Shown piece by piece: positions 8,609-17,080 of a stretch of DNA of 56,118 nt. The position numbers and the translations under genes were made by a program. The DNA is from Opitutales bacterium (GTDB taxonomy: Bacteria; Verrucomicrobiota; Verrucomicrobiia; Opitutales; Seribacteraceae): assembly GCA_028042835.1 (NCBI GenBank), contig JAOFOL010000011.1, forward strand, positions 1-56,118, read 5' to 3'. Position 1 is the first letter of the stretch, and each line of letters begins with the position of its first letter. The notes beneath the pieces are model-generated. The model made no database searches, was not told where the DNA came from, and worked only from the letters and a program-made list of their open reading frames with translations.

Positions 8609-10434
8609 TGAAAATCACTTCCACCCTGTTTCTTTTATCCATTGGATTTACTGTCTTTGGGAAGCCAAATGTTTTAATTATTATGACCGACGATCAGGGC
8701 TACCCCGAGATCTCTGCCCATGGAAACCCAGTCCTCCAAACTCCCAACCTTGATCGTCTACATGGACAGAGCCTGCGCCTGTCCGATTATCATGTCGCCC
8801 CCATGTGCACGCCTACGCGTGGGCAACTTTTGACTGGGTTGGATGCCGCCCGAAACGGAGCGGTCAATGTGAGTAGTGGTCGGGCATTGATAAGACAAGA
8901 GGTCCCCATCATGGCGAATTATTTTGGAGACGCTGGTTATTCAACTGGGGTTTTCGGAAAGTGGCACCTTGGGGCAAACTATCCCTACCGTCCACAGGAC
9001 CGCGGTTTTCAGGAAAGTGTGTGGTATCCATCCTCCTCCATCCCTTCCGTTCCTGCCTATTGGGGAAACGATTATTTTGACGATGTCTACATGCACAACG
9101 GGAAGGAAAAACAGTTTAAGGGCTATTGCGCCGACGTCTTCTTTGATGAGGCAAAACGCTTCATGATGGAATCTGCGAAAAAGAATAAACCATTTATGTG
9201 CTACCTTGCCACCAATACTCCCCATGGTCCCTTCATTCCTAAAGAAGAGGACCGAAAGGTGATTGCCGATGTGCTCGCCCAATCCAAGTTTGATTACCTG
9301 AACGACGGCTTAAAGAAGAGGCTCACCCTGTATTTAGGAATGATTCGCAATATCGATTGGAACATGGGCAAACTGATGAAGTTCCTGGATGATGAGAACT
9401 TGGCCAAGGATACCATTCTGATCTTCAAGACTGACAATGGAAGCCTGCTCGGCCCTCAGTATTTCAATGCCGGCATGCGGGGAAAGAAAACTGAGATCTG
9501 GGAGGGCGGGCACCGCGTACCCTGTTTTATCCGCTGGCCAAAGGGAAATCTTGGAGACCCCCGCGACATTGATGGTCTTACTCAGGTACAGGACATTCTG
9601 CCCACGCTGCTTGATCTTTGCCAAATTAAGCCCAAGAAAAAGACCACCTTTGACGGCATAAGCCTAGCATCCGTATTCAAAGGAAAAAAGCAAGTGTCTG
9701 ATGATCGAGTCCTGATCATTAATTACAGCCGCATGCCCGGCTTTTCGAATTACCCTTCGCCCCATTCACAAACCCAGATGCGGGCCGATCAGGCGGCGGT
9801 GCTTTGGAAGAGATGGCGATTGCTGGAGGATCGCGAACTCTACGATCTGGAATCGGATCCTATGCAGGAAAAGAATGTGATTGAGGATCATCCCGAAGTG
9901 GTGGCGAAAATGCGCAAGCCCCTCTATGAATGGTGGGAGGGAGTCAAGGACTTGGCCAACGAAGCCCAGAATGCTGCCATTGTTGGTACCCAATACGAGA
10001 ACCCAACCAAACTTTCCGCCACCGAGTGGCTCGATGTCTTCGTTGACCAACAGGGACAAATCCGAAGGGGCGTACTGAAGAACGGCTATTGGCTAATCGA
10101 TGTGGCCAAGGCGGGGCAGTATGAGATCGAGCTTAGGCGCTGGCCCAAGGAAGCCGATGGCACCATCTGCGGAACTTTGCCCGATGGCAGCGGCACGGCA
10201 CTACCCATCAACCAAGCCATGCTCTTTCTGAGCGGACACAATCACTTGAACATTTCCGAAAAGAAGTCCTACCAATTTGAGGGACTGACCAAGCGGGTAA
10301 ACCCCAAGGACAAAGGCGTAACCTTCACCATGAACCTGAAGAAAGGCCCCACTGCTCTGCATACCTGGTTCAAGGGGAGCGATGGAATTATGCTTAGTGC
10401 CTACTATGTCTATATGAACCGTAAAGGGATATGA
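8608..10434 (+). CDS. Secreted arylsulfatase with a C-terminal extension
   Basis: A 608-residue sulfatase with a short signal peptide (LFLLSIGFTVFGKP). NVLIIMTDDQGYPE contains the metal-binding acids, C67-T-P-T-R71 is the formylglycine motif, and GVFGKWHLG is the conserved lysine-histidine segment. KTDNGS is the second metal site. After about residue 450 the chain continues for 150 residues (LANEAQNAAIVGTQYENPTK, then LIDVAKAGQYEIELRRWP), a tail shared by a group of PVC and Bacteroidetes arylsulfatases and probably a beta-sandwich. The start codon overlaps the stop of the preceding sulfatase. It should act on a sulfated glycan or aryl-type sulfate ester in the periplasm or outside the cell. 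Substrate unknown. Confidence 0.9.
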   Translation: MKITSTLFLLSIGFTVFGKPNVLIIMTDDQGYPEISAHGNPVLQTPNLDRLHGQSLRLSDYHVAPMCTPTRGQLLTGLDAARNGAVNVSSGRALIRQEVPIMANYFGDAGYSTGVFGKWHLGANYPYRPQDRGFQESVWYPSSSIPSVPAYWGNDYFDDVYMHNGKEKQFKGYCADVFFDEAKRFMMESAKKNKPFMCYLATNTPHGPFIPKEEDRKVIADVLAQSKFDYLNDGLKKRLTLYLGMIRNIDWNMGKLMKFLDDENLAKDTILIFKTDNGSLLGPQYFNAGMRGKKTEIWEGGHRVPCFIRWPKGNLGDPRDIDGLTQVQDILPTLLDLCQIKPKKKTTFDGISLASVFKGKKQVSDDRVLIINYSRMPGFSNYPSPHSQTQMRADQAAVLWKRWRLLEDRELYDLESDPMQEKNVIEDHPEVVAKMRKPLYEWWEGVKDLANEAQNAAIVGTQYENPTKLSATEWLDVFVDQQGQIRRGVLKNGYWLIDVAKAGQYEIELRRWPKEADGTICGTLPDGSGTALPINQAMLFLSGHNHLNISEKKSYQFEGLTKRVNPKDKGVTFTMNLKKGPTALHTWFKGSDGIMLSAYYVYMNRKGI

Positions 10435-10513
10435 ATAAATATTTTTGGCTAAAAAACAGGGATTTCTGCAAATCAAAAAACAAAGATAGAAAGCCCTCAG
10501 TACGAGAGAAATA

Positions 10514-11737
10514 ATGAAAATATTTACCAAAAGAATTTTTGCGGGAACTGCAAATATACTGTTTGTAATGCAAACCTTCTACCCGCAAATAGCAAAGGCA
10601 GGAGAAAAGCCTCTAAAATCAAATATCGAAGTATCTGGAACCGCAATTACTGATACCCTTATTAAAGTTCCAGAAGATCTTTCTCAGGTAAGTAAGACTA
10701 AGCCGGTCAAAGCATTGGCGGATCGCGTCCGCGGGCATGTGAACAGTCAGCCGCTCCGATTTCCTAATCAGCACTGGGTTCGAGGCGCGTATTATGCGGG
10801 ACTGATTGCCATGTATGAAAGCACGTCGGATCGTGCCTACTTGGATGATTGCATGAAATGGGGAAAGCAGGTTTCCTGGCGGATTAAGGAGCAGGGTGGC
10901 GGGCTTTATGAAAGCGGGGCCTATCCGCTGGTTTGCGGCCAGATTTGGTATGGTTGCTATCGGGCGAAGAAGGATGAGCTGATGATGCAGCCCACCCTTG
11001 CATTTCTCGAAGACCCAAAGGTTGAGAATCCCGTGTCCGCTCCGGGGAAATGGTATTTGGAAAACACGGGGCATCGATTTGTCGATGGGCTGTTTACCGC
11101 ACCTCCACTATTCGTAATGCTGTATCAAATGACGGGGGATGCAAAATACGTGGATTGGATGGATGCCTGCTTTTGGGATGTGCACAAAGAAATCTTTGAC
11201 CACGATGCGGGCCTATTCTATCGGGACGCTCGTTCCAAACCCCGGAAGACGAAGAACGGGAAAAAAGTGTTATGGTCCCGGGGTAACGGGTGGGCTTTTG
11301 GGGGGCTGACCCGAATTCTGAAGTATCTTCCTAGCGAGCATCCCTCTTACCCAAAGTACAAATCTTTATATACCCAAATGGCCGAGTCATTGGCAAAGCG
11401 ACAACAAGCCGATGGGTTCTGGCGAAGCAACCTCGATGATCCTGAACAATATACCATGAAGGAAAGTAGTGGAACTGGGTTCTTCTGCTACGGCATCACC
11501 TGGGGAATCAATAACGGAATTCTTAATAGAGAGCGTTTTCTGCCGGTGGCAAGGAAGGCATGGACGGCGCTTGCTTCGGTTGTTAATGAAGATGGCCAGG
11601 TTGGATGGAGTCAACCCGCCGGCGGTGGTCCCGGCAAGGTTGTGGAAGCAGATACCTCGAAATTTGGTATCGGTATATTCCTTCTAGCAGCTAGCGAAAT
11701 TCATCTACTTTTTGCAAATGAAGGAAATAAACAATGA
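10514..11737 (+). CDS. GH88/GH105-type unsaturated glucuronyl or rhamnogalacturonyl hydrolase
   Basis: A 407-residue alpha/alpha-barrel hydrolase with a probable N-terminal signal sequence. HWVRGAYYAGLIAMYEST, the conserved WSRGNGWAFGGL and KESSGTGFFCYGITWGIN are characteristic of the GH88/GH105 families (YteR, YesR, unsaturated glucuronyl hydrolases). These enzymes cleave the 4,5-unsaturated uronic acid left at the non-reducing end of oligosaccharides after a polysaccharide lyase has acted, by hydrating the double bond. The presence of such a gene implies the target glycan contains uronic acid; no lyase gene is visible in the window. It overlaps the FAD oxidoreductase gene by 4 bases (ATGA). 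The family call is firm; choosing between GH88 and GH105 would need a profile search. Confidence 0.88.
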   Translation: MKIFTKRIFAGTANILFVMQTFYPQIAKAGEKPLKSNIEVSGTAITDTLIKVPEDLSQVSKTKPVKALADRVRGHVNSQPLRFPNQHWVRGAYYAGLIAMYESTSDRAYLDDCMKWGKQVSWRIKEQGGGLYESGAYPLVCGQIWYGCYRAKKDELMMQPTLAFLEDPKVENPVSAPGKWYLENTGHRFVDGLFTAPPLFVMLYQMTGDAKYVDWMDACFWDVHKEIFDHDAGLFYRDARSKPRKTKNGKKVLWSRGNGWAFGGLTRILKYLPSEHPSYPKYKSLYTQMAESLAKRQQADGFWRSNLDDPEQYTMKESSGTGFFCYGITWGINNGILNRERFLPVARKAWTALASVVNEDGQVGWSQPAGGGPGKVVEADTSKFGIGIFLLAASEIHLLFANEGNKQ

Positions 11738-13551
11738 ATAAGTTAAGTCTATTATGCCTGTTAACTATACTGAGTACAGGCTGTATCGGGGCGATTAAAG
11801 AGTACGACGTCTGTGTATACGGCGGTACGCCGGGCGGAATCACAGCCGCAATTTCCGCAGCACGGGAAGGAGCTTCGGTCGTGCTCCTTGAGCAGACCCG
11901 ACATGTGGGCGGGCTGACCACGAGCGGCTTGAACCGCGATGAGTGCAACCACCTGGATCGCCAGACGTTGGGTGGCCTTTGTGAACAGTTTCTTGAAGAG
12001 GCCGTCAAACGAAGTAACGGCAGGTGGACGGAGGGCAATAGCCGCACTTGGCAGTCCGGAATCGCCGAGTGGGTTTTCCTCGAAATGCTGAAGAAAGCCG
12101 GTGTGGAGGTACGATATGAGCAGCTGCTCGATCAGGTAGGGAAAGACGGTACCCGAATCACTGAGCTTCGTGTGCAGGGCGGTGAGATCTACCAGGCGAA
12201 GGTCTTCATCGACGCCACCTACGAAGGCGACTTGATGGCGAAGGCTGGGGTTTCCTATGCCATCGGGCGCGAGTCTGCGGAGCAATATGGTGAATCGATT
12301 GCCGGGGTTCGCTACCTCGACGACAAGGTCGCCATCTCCCCTTTCGATGACGACGGCAAACTGCTTTTTGGTGTGATGCCAGGCAAGCCGCCGGTGGCTG
12401 GTTCTGCGAGCGAGGTTCCGATCTGCTACAACGTCCGCCTGAATCTTACCACCGAGGAGGCCAATCGGGTCCCGATTAAGAAACCGAGCAGCTACGACCC
12501 GATGCAACACGAATTGCTTGCACGCGCTCTCGAAGCGGGCTTGCTGAAAAACCTCACCTCCATTATCGGTATCTACCCAATGGGAGAAAGCAGTAAGCGG
12601 GAGCTGAATAATCGCCAGTTTTCAATCGTTTCCATGAGCATTCCGGGTGCACAAACTCCTTGGGCTGAGGCCAGTTTTGAAGAGCGGGAAGTGATTCACC
12701 AAAAATACCGGGACTATACCCACGGCATGCTCTGGTTCCTGAAAACGGATCTCCGGGTACCCGAGCGCATTCGCAGCGAGATGGCACCGTATGGGTTCTG
12801 TAAAGACGAGTGGGCCGACAACGACCATTGGCCCTACTATCTCTACATCCGTGCGGCCCGTCGTATGCAAGGGGAGATCATCCTCACGGAAGCCGATGTC
12901 ATCGAAGATGTAGACAAGGAAGATGTGATCCATGTCGGCTCTCACTTCATCGACTGCCACCACGCGGCACGCTATGTTTCGGACTCCGGCCACATCATCA
13001 ACGAAGGACGGATTTGGAAAGTGGGGACACGGTTCGACATTCCCTATCGCGCCATCACCCCAAAGGCTAGCGAGTGCTCCAACTTGTTAGTACCGGTATG
13101 TGCCTCGGCCAGTCATGTCGCCTTCTGCACCATCCGCTTGGAACCGACTTGGATGCAACTGGGCGAGGCGGCCGGGATCGCTGCCGTCATGGCCGCAAAG
13201 TTAGGGGAATCAGTACAGGAGGTTGATGTCAAATCACTGCAGGCTCGCTTGCTGGAGTTAGGTATACCCCTCGAGCATCCCGTAGGGCCGATGGCCTATG
13301 AAAAGAAGCGCGGCAAACCCAGAACGTTCTCGCCTGACGATGTGGTGAAGGAATTCTTCGCCAGTGCCGATAAGAATGGAGATGGAATGGCATCCCAGTC
13401 CGAATGGAATTCGGCGAGGCCCACATGGGAGTGGCTCTTTGATCCTATGGACAAAGACAAGAACGGACAACTCGACCGGGCCGAGTATAAAGCCTTCCAG
13501 GATTTCAAAAAGGAGAACGCTGACTGGCGAAAAACATTGGAATCTAAGTAA
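11734..13551 (+). CDS. Secreted FAD-dependent oxidoreductase with C-terminal EF hands
   Basis: A 605-residue protein. The N-terminal signal sequence ends in LSTGC, which might be a lipobox. YDVCVYGGTPGGITAAISAA is the FAD-binding dinucleotide fold, followed by VVLLEQTRHVGGLTTSGL, the pattern of the FAD-dependent oxidoreductase family abundant in Planctomycetes and Verrucomicrobia. C-terminal VAFCTIRLEPTWMQLGEAAG is the second FAD-contacting stretch. Residues about 560-600 carry two EF-hand loops (DKNGDGMASQSE and DKDKNGQLDRAE), a calcium-binding addition common in PVC secreted enzymes. Translational coupling with the uronyl hydrolase suggests a role in handling the same sugar, but the substrate is not known. 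An oxidoreductase is certain; the lipoprotein prediction is uncertain. Confidence 0.88.
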   Translation: MNKLSLLCLLTILSTGCIGAIKEYDVCVYGGTPGGITAAISAAREGASVVLLEQTRHVGGLTTSGLNRDECNHLDRQTLGGLCEQFLEEAVKRSNGRWTEGNSRTWQSGIAEWVFLEMLKKAGVEVRYEQLLDQVGKDGTRITELRVQGGEIYQAKVFIDATYEGDLMAKAGVSYAIGRESAEQYGESIAGVRYLDDKVAISPFDDDGKLLFGVMPGKPPVAGSASEVPICYNVRLNLTTEEANRVPIKKPSSYDPMQHELLARALEAGLLKNLTSIIGIYPMGESSKRELNNRQFSIVSMSIPGAQTPWAEASFEEREVIHQKYRDYTHGMLWFLKTDLRVPERIRSEMAPYGFCKDEWADNDHWPYYLYIRAARRMQGEIILTEADVIEDVDKEDVIHVGSHFIDCHHAARYVSDSGHIINEGRIWKVGTRFDIPYRAITPKASECSNLLVPVCASASHVAFCTIRLEPTWMQLGEAAGIAAVMAAKLGESVQEVDVKSLQARLLELGIPLEHPVGPMAYEKKRGKPRTFSPDDVVKEFFASADKNGDGMASQSEWNSARPTWEWLFDPMDKDKNGQLDRAEYKAFQDFKKENADWRKTLESK

Positions 13552-13653
13552 CTCAAAATCGGTTAGATTCTTCGTTATGTTTTTTCCATGAGTCTAAATT
13601 TAAGAATTCGTTATCAATGATAAAACAAGAAACTAAATACTAGTTAAGAAAAT

Positions 13654-15246
13654 ATGAAAAAAATAATTTTTAGGTATCCATTCATTTTAGTTACTTTACT
13701 GCTTGGAATTTTTCCTCTTCATGCCGAGAAAAAACCGAAACCCAATATTGTCTTCTTCCTCGTCGATGACCTAGGCTGGTCCGATGTGGCTTGTTACGGT
13801 TCTTCTTTTTACGAGACTCCCCACATTGACCGTTTGGCGAAGGAGGGGGTGAAGTTTACCTCCGGGTATGCTGCTTGTCATGTTTGTTCCCCGACTCGGG
13901 CGAGTATTCTAACCGGGAAATATCCCGCCACCATGAACCTGACCGAGTGGCTCAATGGGCGTTCGGATCGACCTTATCAGGTATTATTGAATCCGGATAA
14001 GGCGATGGCTCTGGATCCCAAGGAAACTACCCTGGCCGAAGTTTTGAAGAAGGAAGGCTACGCCACCGCCCTGTTTGGTAAGTGGCATTTGGGCAGGGAC
14101 ACCAGTCCAACCGGACATGGCTTTGATCTTCATGTTCCACATTCCGTGAATTCCAACTTGGGAAGGAGGGGATTCTACAAACCCAAGAAAATTCCCGGTC
14201 TTGATGGTGGCGAGTATGTTACCGACCGATTGGCGGAATTGGCTGCCAACTATATCGACGGGAACAAGGATAAGCCCTTCCTGTTATATATGTCTCATTT
14301 CTCCGTACATGACCCCATTCATGGCCGTCCCGATCTCGTGGAAAAATATAAGAAGAAATTGGCCAAGATGAAACCCCAGCCCGGGCCCGATTACATTTTG
14401 GAAGGCAATCCGGACAGCCCCACCTTTCCAACAAGGGCAGAATTAAATGAACTGATCAAGCGTCCTCTCTATGCCAACAGTTACAAATCCTACCCCAATG
14501 ACTTGGTGAAGGTGAAACAAAAGCAGGACAATGTACAGCTCGCCGGAATGGTGGAAGCAGTGGACCAGAGTCTAGGCACCTTGGTGGCTAAGTTGAAGCA
14601 ACACGGTCTGGAGGACAATACCATCGTGATCTTCATGTCCGACAATGGAGGCATGTCGGTGATGAATGGAACCCCTGGCCGTGTGGTTCCTCAGAAACAA
14701 TTGGATGCCGCCACTTCAAGTTCCAACCTTCCCCTGCGAGGTGCTAAAGGTTGGTTGTACGAGGGAGGTATTCGTGTGCCGATGATTGTGAAATGGCCCC
14801 ATCAGGGAAAGAAAGATATCGTCTGCGATGAGCCGGTTATCAGCACTGACTTCTATCCCACCATTCTCGAAATGCTAGGTCTGGAATACGATCCCAAAAA
14901 GATCGATGGCAAGAGCTTTACCCGACTGGTAAAGGGTAAGAAAATGGATCGTGGTCCAATTTACTGGCATTTTCCGCATTACAGTAACCACGGGATGCAA
15001 AGCCCTGGAGGTGCAATTCGGGATGGTGATTATAAACTCCTCGAATATTTTGAGAATGGAACCGTTCAACTGTTCAATCTCGCTCAGGACATTGGCGAGC
15101 ATAAAGACCTCGCCAAGATCGAGGTTGAGAAGACCAAGGAGCTTACCGATAAACTTCATCGTTGGCGGAAACAAGTGGGTGCCCAAATGATGAAGCCCAA
15201 TCCGAATTATGATCCCTCCACAGACTTGTGGTCGGGTGAGAAGTAA
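13654..15246 (+). CDS. Secreted arylsulfatase (fourth sulfatase)
   Basis: A 530-residue sulfatase with a signal peptide (LVTLLLGIFPLHAE). PNIVFFLVDDLGWSDVACYG carries the metal-binding acids, C78-S-P-T-R82 is the formylglycine motif, and ATALFGKWHLG is the conserved lysine-histidine segment. IVIFMSDNGGMS is the second metal site. This is the arylsulfatase-A/GALNS-like pattern and is clearly distinct from the three sulfatases upstream. A 102-base AT-rich gap separates it from the FAD gene, enough for its own promoter, although none is clear. It should desulfate a polysaccharide or oligosaccharide outside the cytoplasm. Substrate unknown. Confidence 0.92.
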   Translation: MKKIIFRYPFILVTLLLGIFPLHAEKKPKPNIVFFLVDDLGWSDVACYGSSFYETPHIDRLAKEGVKFTSGYAACHVCSPTRASILTGKYPATMNLTEWLNGRSDRPYQVLLNPDKAMALDPKETTLAEVLKKEGYATALFGKWHLGRDTSPTGHGFDLHVPHSVNSNLGRRGFYKPKKIPGLDGGEYVTDRLAELAANYIDGNKDKPFLLYMSHFSVHDPIHGRPDLVEKYKKKLAKMKPQPGPDYILEGNPDSPTFPTRAELNELIKRPLYANSYKSYPNDLVKVKQKQDNVQLAGMVEAVDQSLGTLVAKLKQHGLEDNTIVIFMSDNGGMSVMNGTPGRVVPQKQLDAATSSSNLPLRGAKGWLYEGGIRVPMIVKWPHQGKKDIVCDEPVISTDFYPTILEMLGLEYDPKKIDGKSFTRLVKGKKMDRGPIYWHFPHYSNHGMQSPGGAIRDGDYKLLEYFENGTVQLFNLAQDIGEHKDLAKIEVEKTKELTDKLHRWRKQVGAQMMKPNPNYDPSTDLWSGEK

Positions 15247-15263
15247 GGTTCCTGAATTATGCG

Positions 15264-15307
15264 TTGACTTGACATATCTTGACATGTCAAGCCTGCGGGG
15301 TTAATTA
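15264..15307 (+). promoter_or_regulatory. Probable promoter/operator of the RHH-Doc pair
   Basis: TTGACT (15264), TTGACA (15269) and TTGACA (15279) follow one another, and the last forms a perfect 14-base palindrome, CTTGACATGTCAAG, at 15278-15291. The antitoxin ATG is at 15315. TTGACA resembles a -35 element, with a weak TAATTA at 15302 at 17-base spacing. Repeated and palindromic half-sites next to an RHH antitoxin gene are what an autorepressor operator would look like. Confidence 0.55.
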
Positions 15308-15314
15308 GATTATT

Positions 15315-15527
15315 ATGAGTGCAATTAAAATAAGCTCGAAAGTGGAAGAGTCTGCTTGGAAGAACCTCCGGGAGCTCGCCAAGGAGTCAAATCAAAGCAT
15401 TTCAGGTGTTTTGACAGAAGCGATCGAGGATTATCTTCGTCGTCATCGTGTTCGCCCCGAAGTAATGAACCATCTTGAGGATTCCATGAATGCACACGAA
15501 TCTCTTGGTCAAAAGTTGGCTCAATAA
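15315..15527 (+). CDS. Ribbon-helix-helix antitoxin of a Doc-type pair
   Basis: A 70-residue protein. SAIKISSKVEESAWKNLREL is the beta-strand and first helix of a ribbon-helix-helix domain, and SISGVLTEAIEDYLRRH is the second helix. The acidic C-terminus (NHLEDSMNAHESLGQKLAQ) would be the toxin-binding tail. The gene ends one base before the GTG start of the Doc-like gene. Its expected role is to neutralise Doc and to repress the shared promoter through the palindrome just upstream. The assignment rests on the RHH pattern and pairing with Doc, both visible; the toxin-binding role is inferred. Confidence 0.8.
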   Translation: MSAIKISSKVEESAWKNLRELAKESNQSISGVLTEAIEDYLRRHRVRPEVMNHLEDSMNAHESLGQKLAQ

Positions 15528-15905
15528 GTGAAGATTAATTTTCTCTCCACGGATGAGGTTCTTGCCATTCAGGAACGCTTGATCGATCGATTTGGGGGAA
15601 CTCATGGGGTAAGAGATCCGGGTATACTCGAGAGTGCTCTTTACCGTCCACAGTCAGGGTATTATCAAGACTTGGCAGAGATGGCCGCGGCCTTATTCGA
15701 ATCCCTCTTAATGAACCATCCATTTTTGGATGGAAATAAGAGAGTGGCTTTTTTTGGTACCGATGTATTTCTTCGAATCAACGGATATTTTCTGGATGTG
15801 AATGATGACCAGGCATACAAGTTTCTGATGAAGAAATTCGATACCAAGGCATGTGATTACGAAAACTTGCTTCCATGGATACGGAAATCAATTAAAAAAC
15901 TGTAG
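15528..15905 (+). CDS. doc: Doc/Fic-family toxin
   Basis: A 125-residue death-on-curing protein. NHPFLDGNKRVAFFG (about residues 62-76) contains the Fic core HPFxDGNKR, whose His, Asp, Asn and Lys/Arg residues position the nucleotide and the target. GVRDPGILESALYRPQ is the conserved Doc N-terminal helix-loop. Doc of phage P1 phosphorylates EF-Tu and blocks translation; other family members AMPylate targets. The gene starts at GTG 15528 directly after the antitoxin stop TAA. The length matches the family (about 125 residues). All active-site residues are present, so it looks functional. The pair sits inside the carbohydrate locus, probably as a separate arrival. Confidence 0.9.
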   Translation: MKINFLSTDEVLAIQERLIDRFGGTHGVRDPGILESALYRPQSGYYQDLAEMAAALFESLLMNHPFLDGNKRVAFFGTDVFLRINGYFLDVNDDQAYKFLMKKFDTKACDYENLLPWIRKSIKKL

Positions 15906-15914
15906 TACAAAGTT

Positions 15915-17066
15915 ATGAAAATTAATTTCACATTTTTATATTTTTTAGTTTCTTTCGCTACGGCGAAGGAAGCTGATTGGCCGAGTCAGGAGATTTATTC
16001 CGGATCGCATGTCAATTCCGCCACTGCCCATGATTATACTGGGGATGGAAAGCAGGAGATCCTCTTCTCCGCTGAAGGAAAGTTCTTCATGTATTTTGCT
16101 CCGAAATATGACAAGCCCTTTATATTTGCGAAAGCCGAGCCTCGGTATGCCAAGATGAAACCCCGTTGCATTCATTGCGTCCTTCATGATGTCGATGGGG
16201 ATGGGGATCTCGATTTTGTGGGTTCCTATGTACGCGAAGTGTTCTGGCTCGAATGTCCAGACACGAAACCGACCACTACCCAATGGAAAATGCATCTGAT
16301 AACCGATCAGATCTTTGGGGTTCATTGTATACGCTCTTTTGATATAGATCAGGATGGTAAGAATGATTTGATCACCAATGATTTTAGCGATGACAAGGGA
16401 CCCTATTCTCGATCCGTTTGCTGGCTCAAACCCAAGGTGTCAAAAAAGAAACCCATTGATTGGACGATCATTCCCCTCGCCAAAGGTACAGCACAGGGAG
16501 GCAGTCACTACTTCGACTTTGGCGATGTGAATGGAGACGGGCGCATCGACTTTGCGATGGGGGCGAAGGGTAAACCTTTTGAAAACGGAAATTACTTTGC
16601 GGTTTATTATTCGGGGAATGATATCTCCAAGCCCTGGCGAAAGGAATTACTCCCCGGTGCCGGTGAACAATTTGGAGCCACCCATGCCGCCCCTGCGGAT
16701 GTGAATGGAGATGGAAAGATGGATATCCTCGCGACTCGTGGCCATGGGGTGGGGGTTATGTGGTTTGAGGCGCCCAATTGGAAACAGCACATGATTGATG
16801 ACACCATTGATTCGACCCATTCCACTGATTTTGGAGACATCGATGGGGATGGGGATATTGATATGAGCACGGTTGGATACGAGTCCAAGTTGGCAGTCTG
16901 GTACGAGAATGACGGCAAGGGGAACTTCACCCGTCACATTCTCAGTCGTGATCAAATGGCTTACGATACCATGATTACCGATCTAGATGGGGACGGACAC
17001 AAGGACATCTTGGTCGCCGGCCAACGCAGCCAGAATGTGGTTTGGTTCAAAAACCCCGAGAATTAA
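15915..17066 (+). CDS. Secreted FG-GAP/VCBS-repeat protein
   Basis: A 383-residue secreted beta-propeller-type protein. A signal peptide (FTFLYFLVSFATAKE) is followed by six aspartate-rich calcium-binding loops: DVDGDGDLD, DIDQDGKND, DVNGDGRID, DVNGDGKMD, DIDGDGDID and DLDGDGHKD, spaced roughly 50-70 residues apart. These are FG-GAP/VCBS repeats and fold into an integrin-like propeller. No catalytic domain is seen. In PVC genomes such proteins are encoded next to sulfatases and dehydrogenases and may bind carbohydrate or protein at the cell surface. It follows the Doc gene by 9 bases and faces the esterase gene convergently, so it may have been the last gene of the carbohydrate locus before the toxin pair arrived. 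Confidence 0.85.
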   Translation: MKINFTFLYFLVSFATAKEADWPSQEIYSGSHVNSATAHDYTGDGKQEILFSAEGKFFMYFAPKYDKPFIFAKAEPRYAKMKPRCIHCVLHDVDGDGDLDFVGSYVREVFWLECPDTKPTTTQWKMHLITDQIFGVHCIRSFDIDQDGKNDLITNDFSDDKGPYSRSVCWLKPKVSKKKPIDWTIIPLAKGTAQGGSHYFDFGDVNGDGRIDFAMGAKGKPFENGNYFAVYYSGNDISKPWRKELLPGAGEQFGATHAAPADVNGDGKMDILATRGHGVGVMWFEAPNWKQHMIDDTIDSTHSTDFGDIDGDGDIDMSTVGYESKLAVWYENDGKGNFTRHILSRDQMAYDTMITDLDGDGHKDILVAGQRSQNVVWFKNPEN

Positions 17067-17080
17067 ATAAGAGTCAAAAA

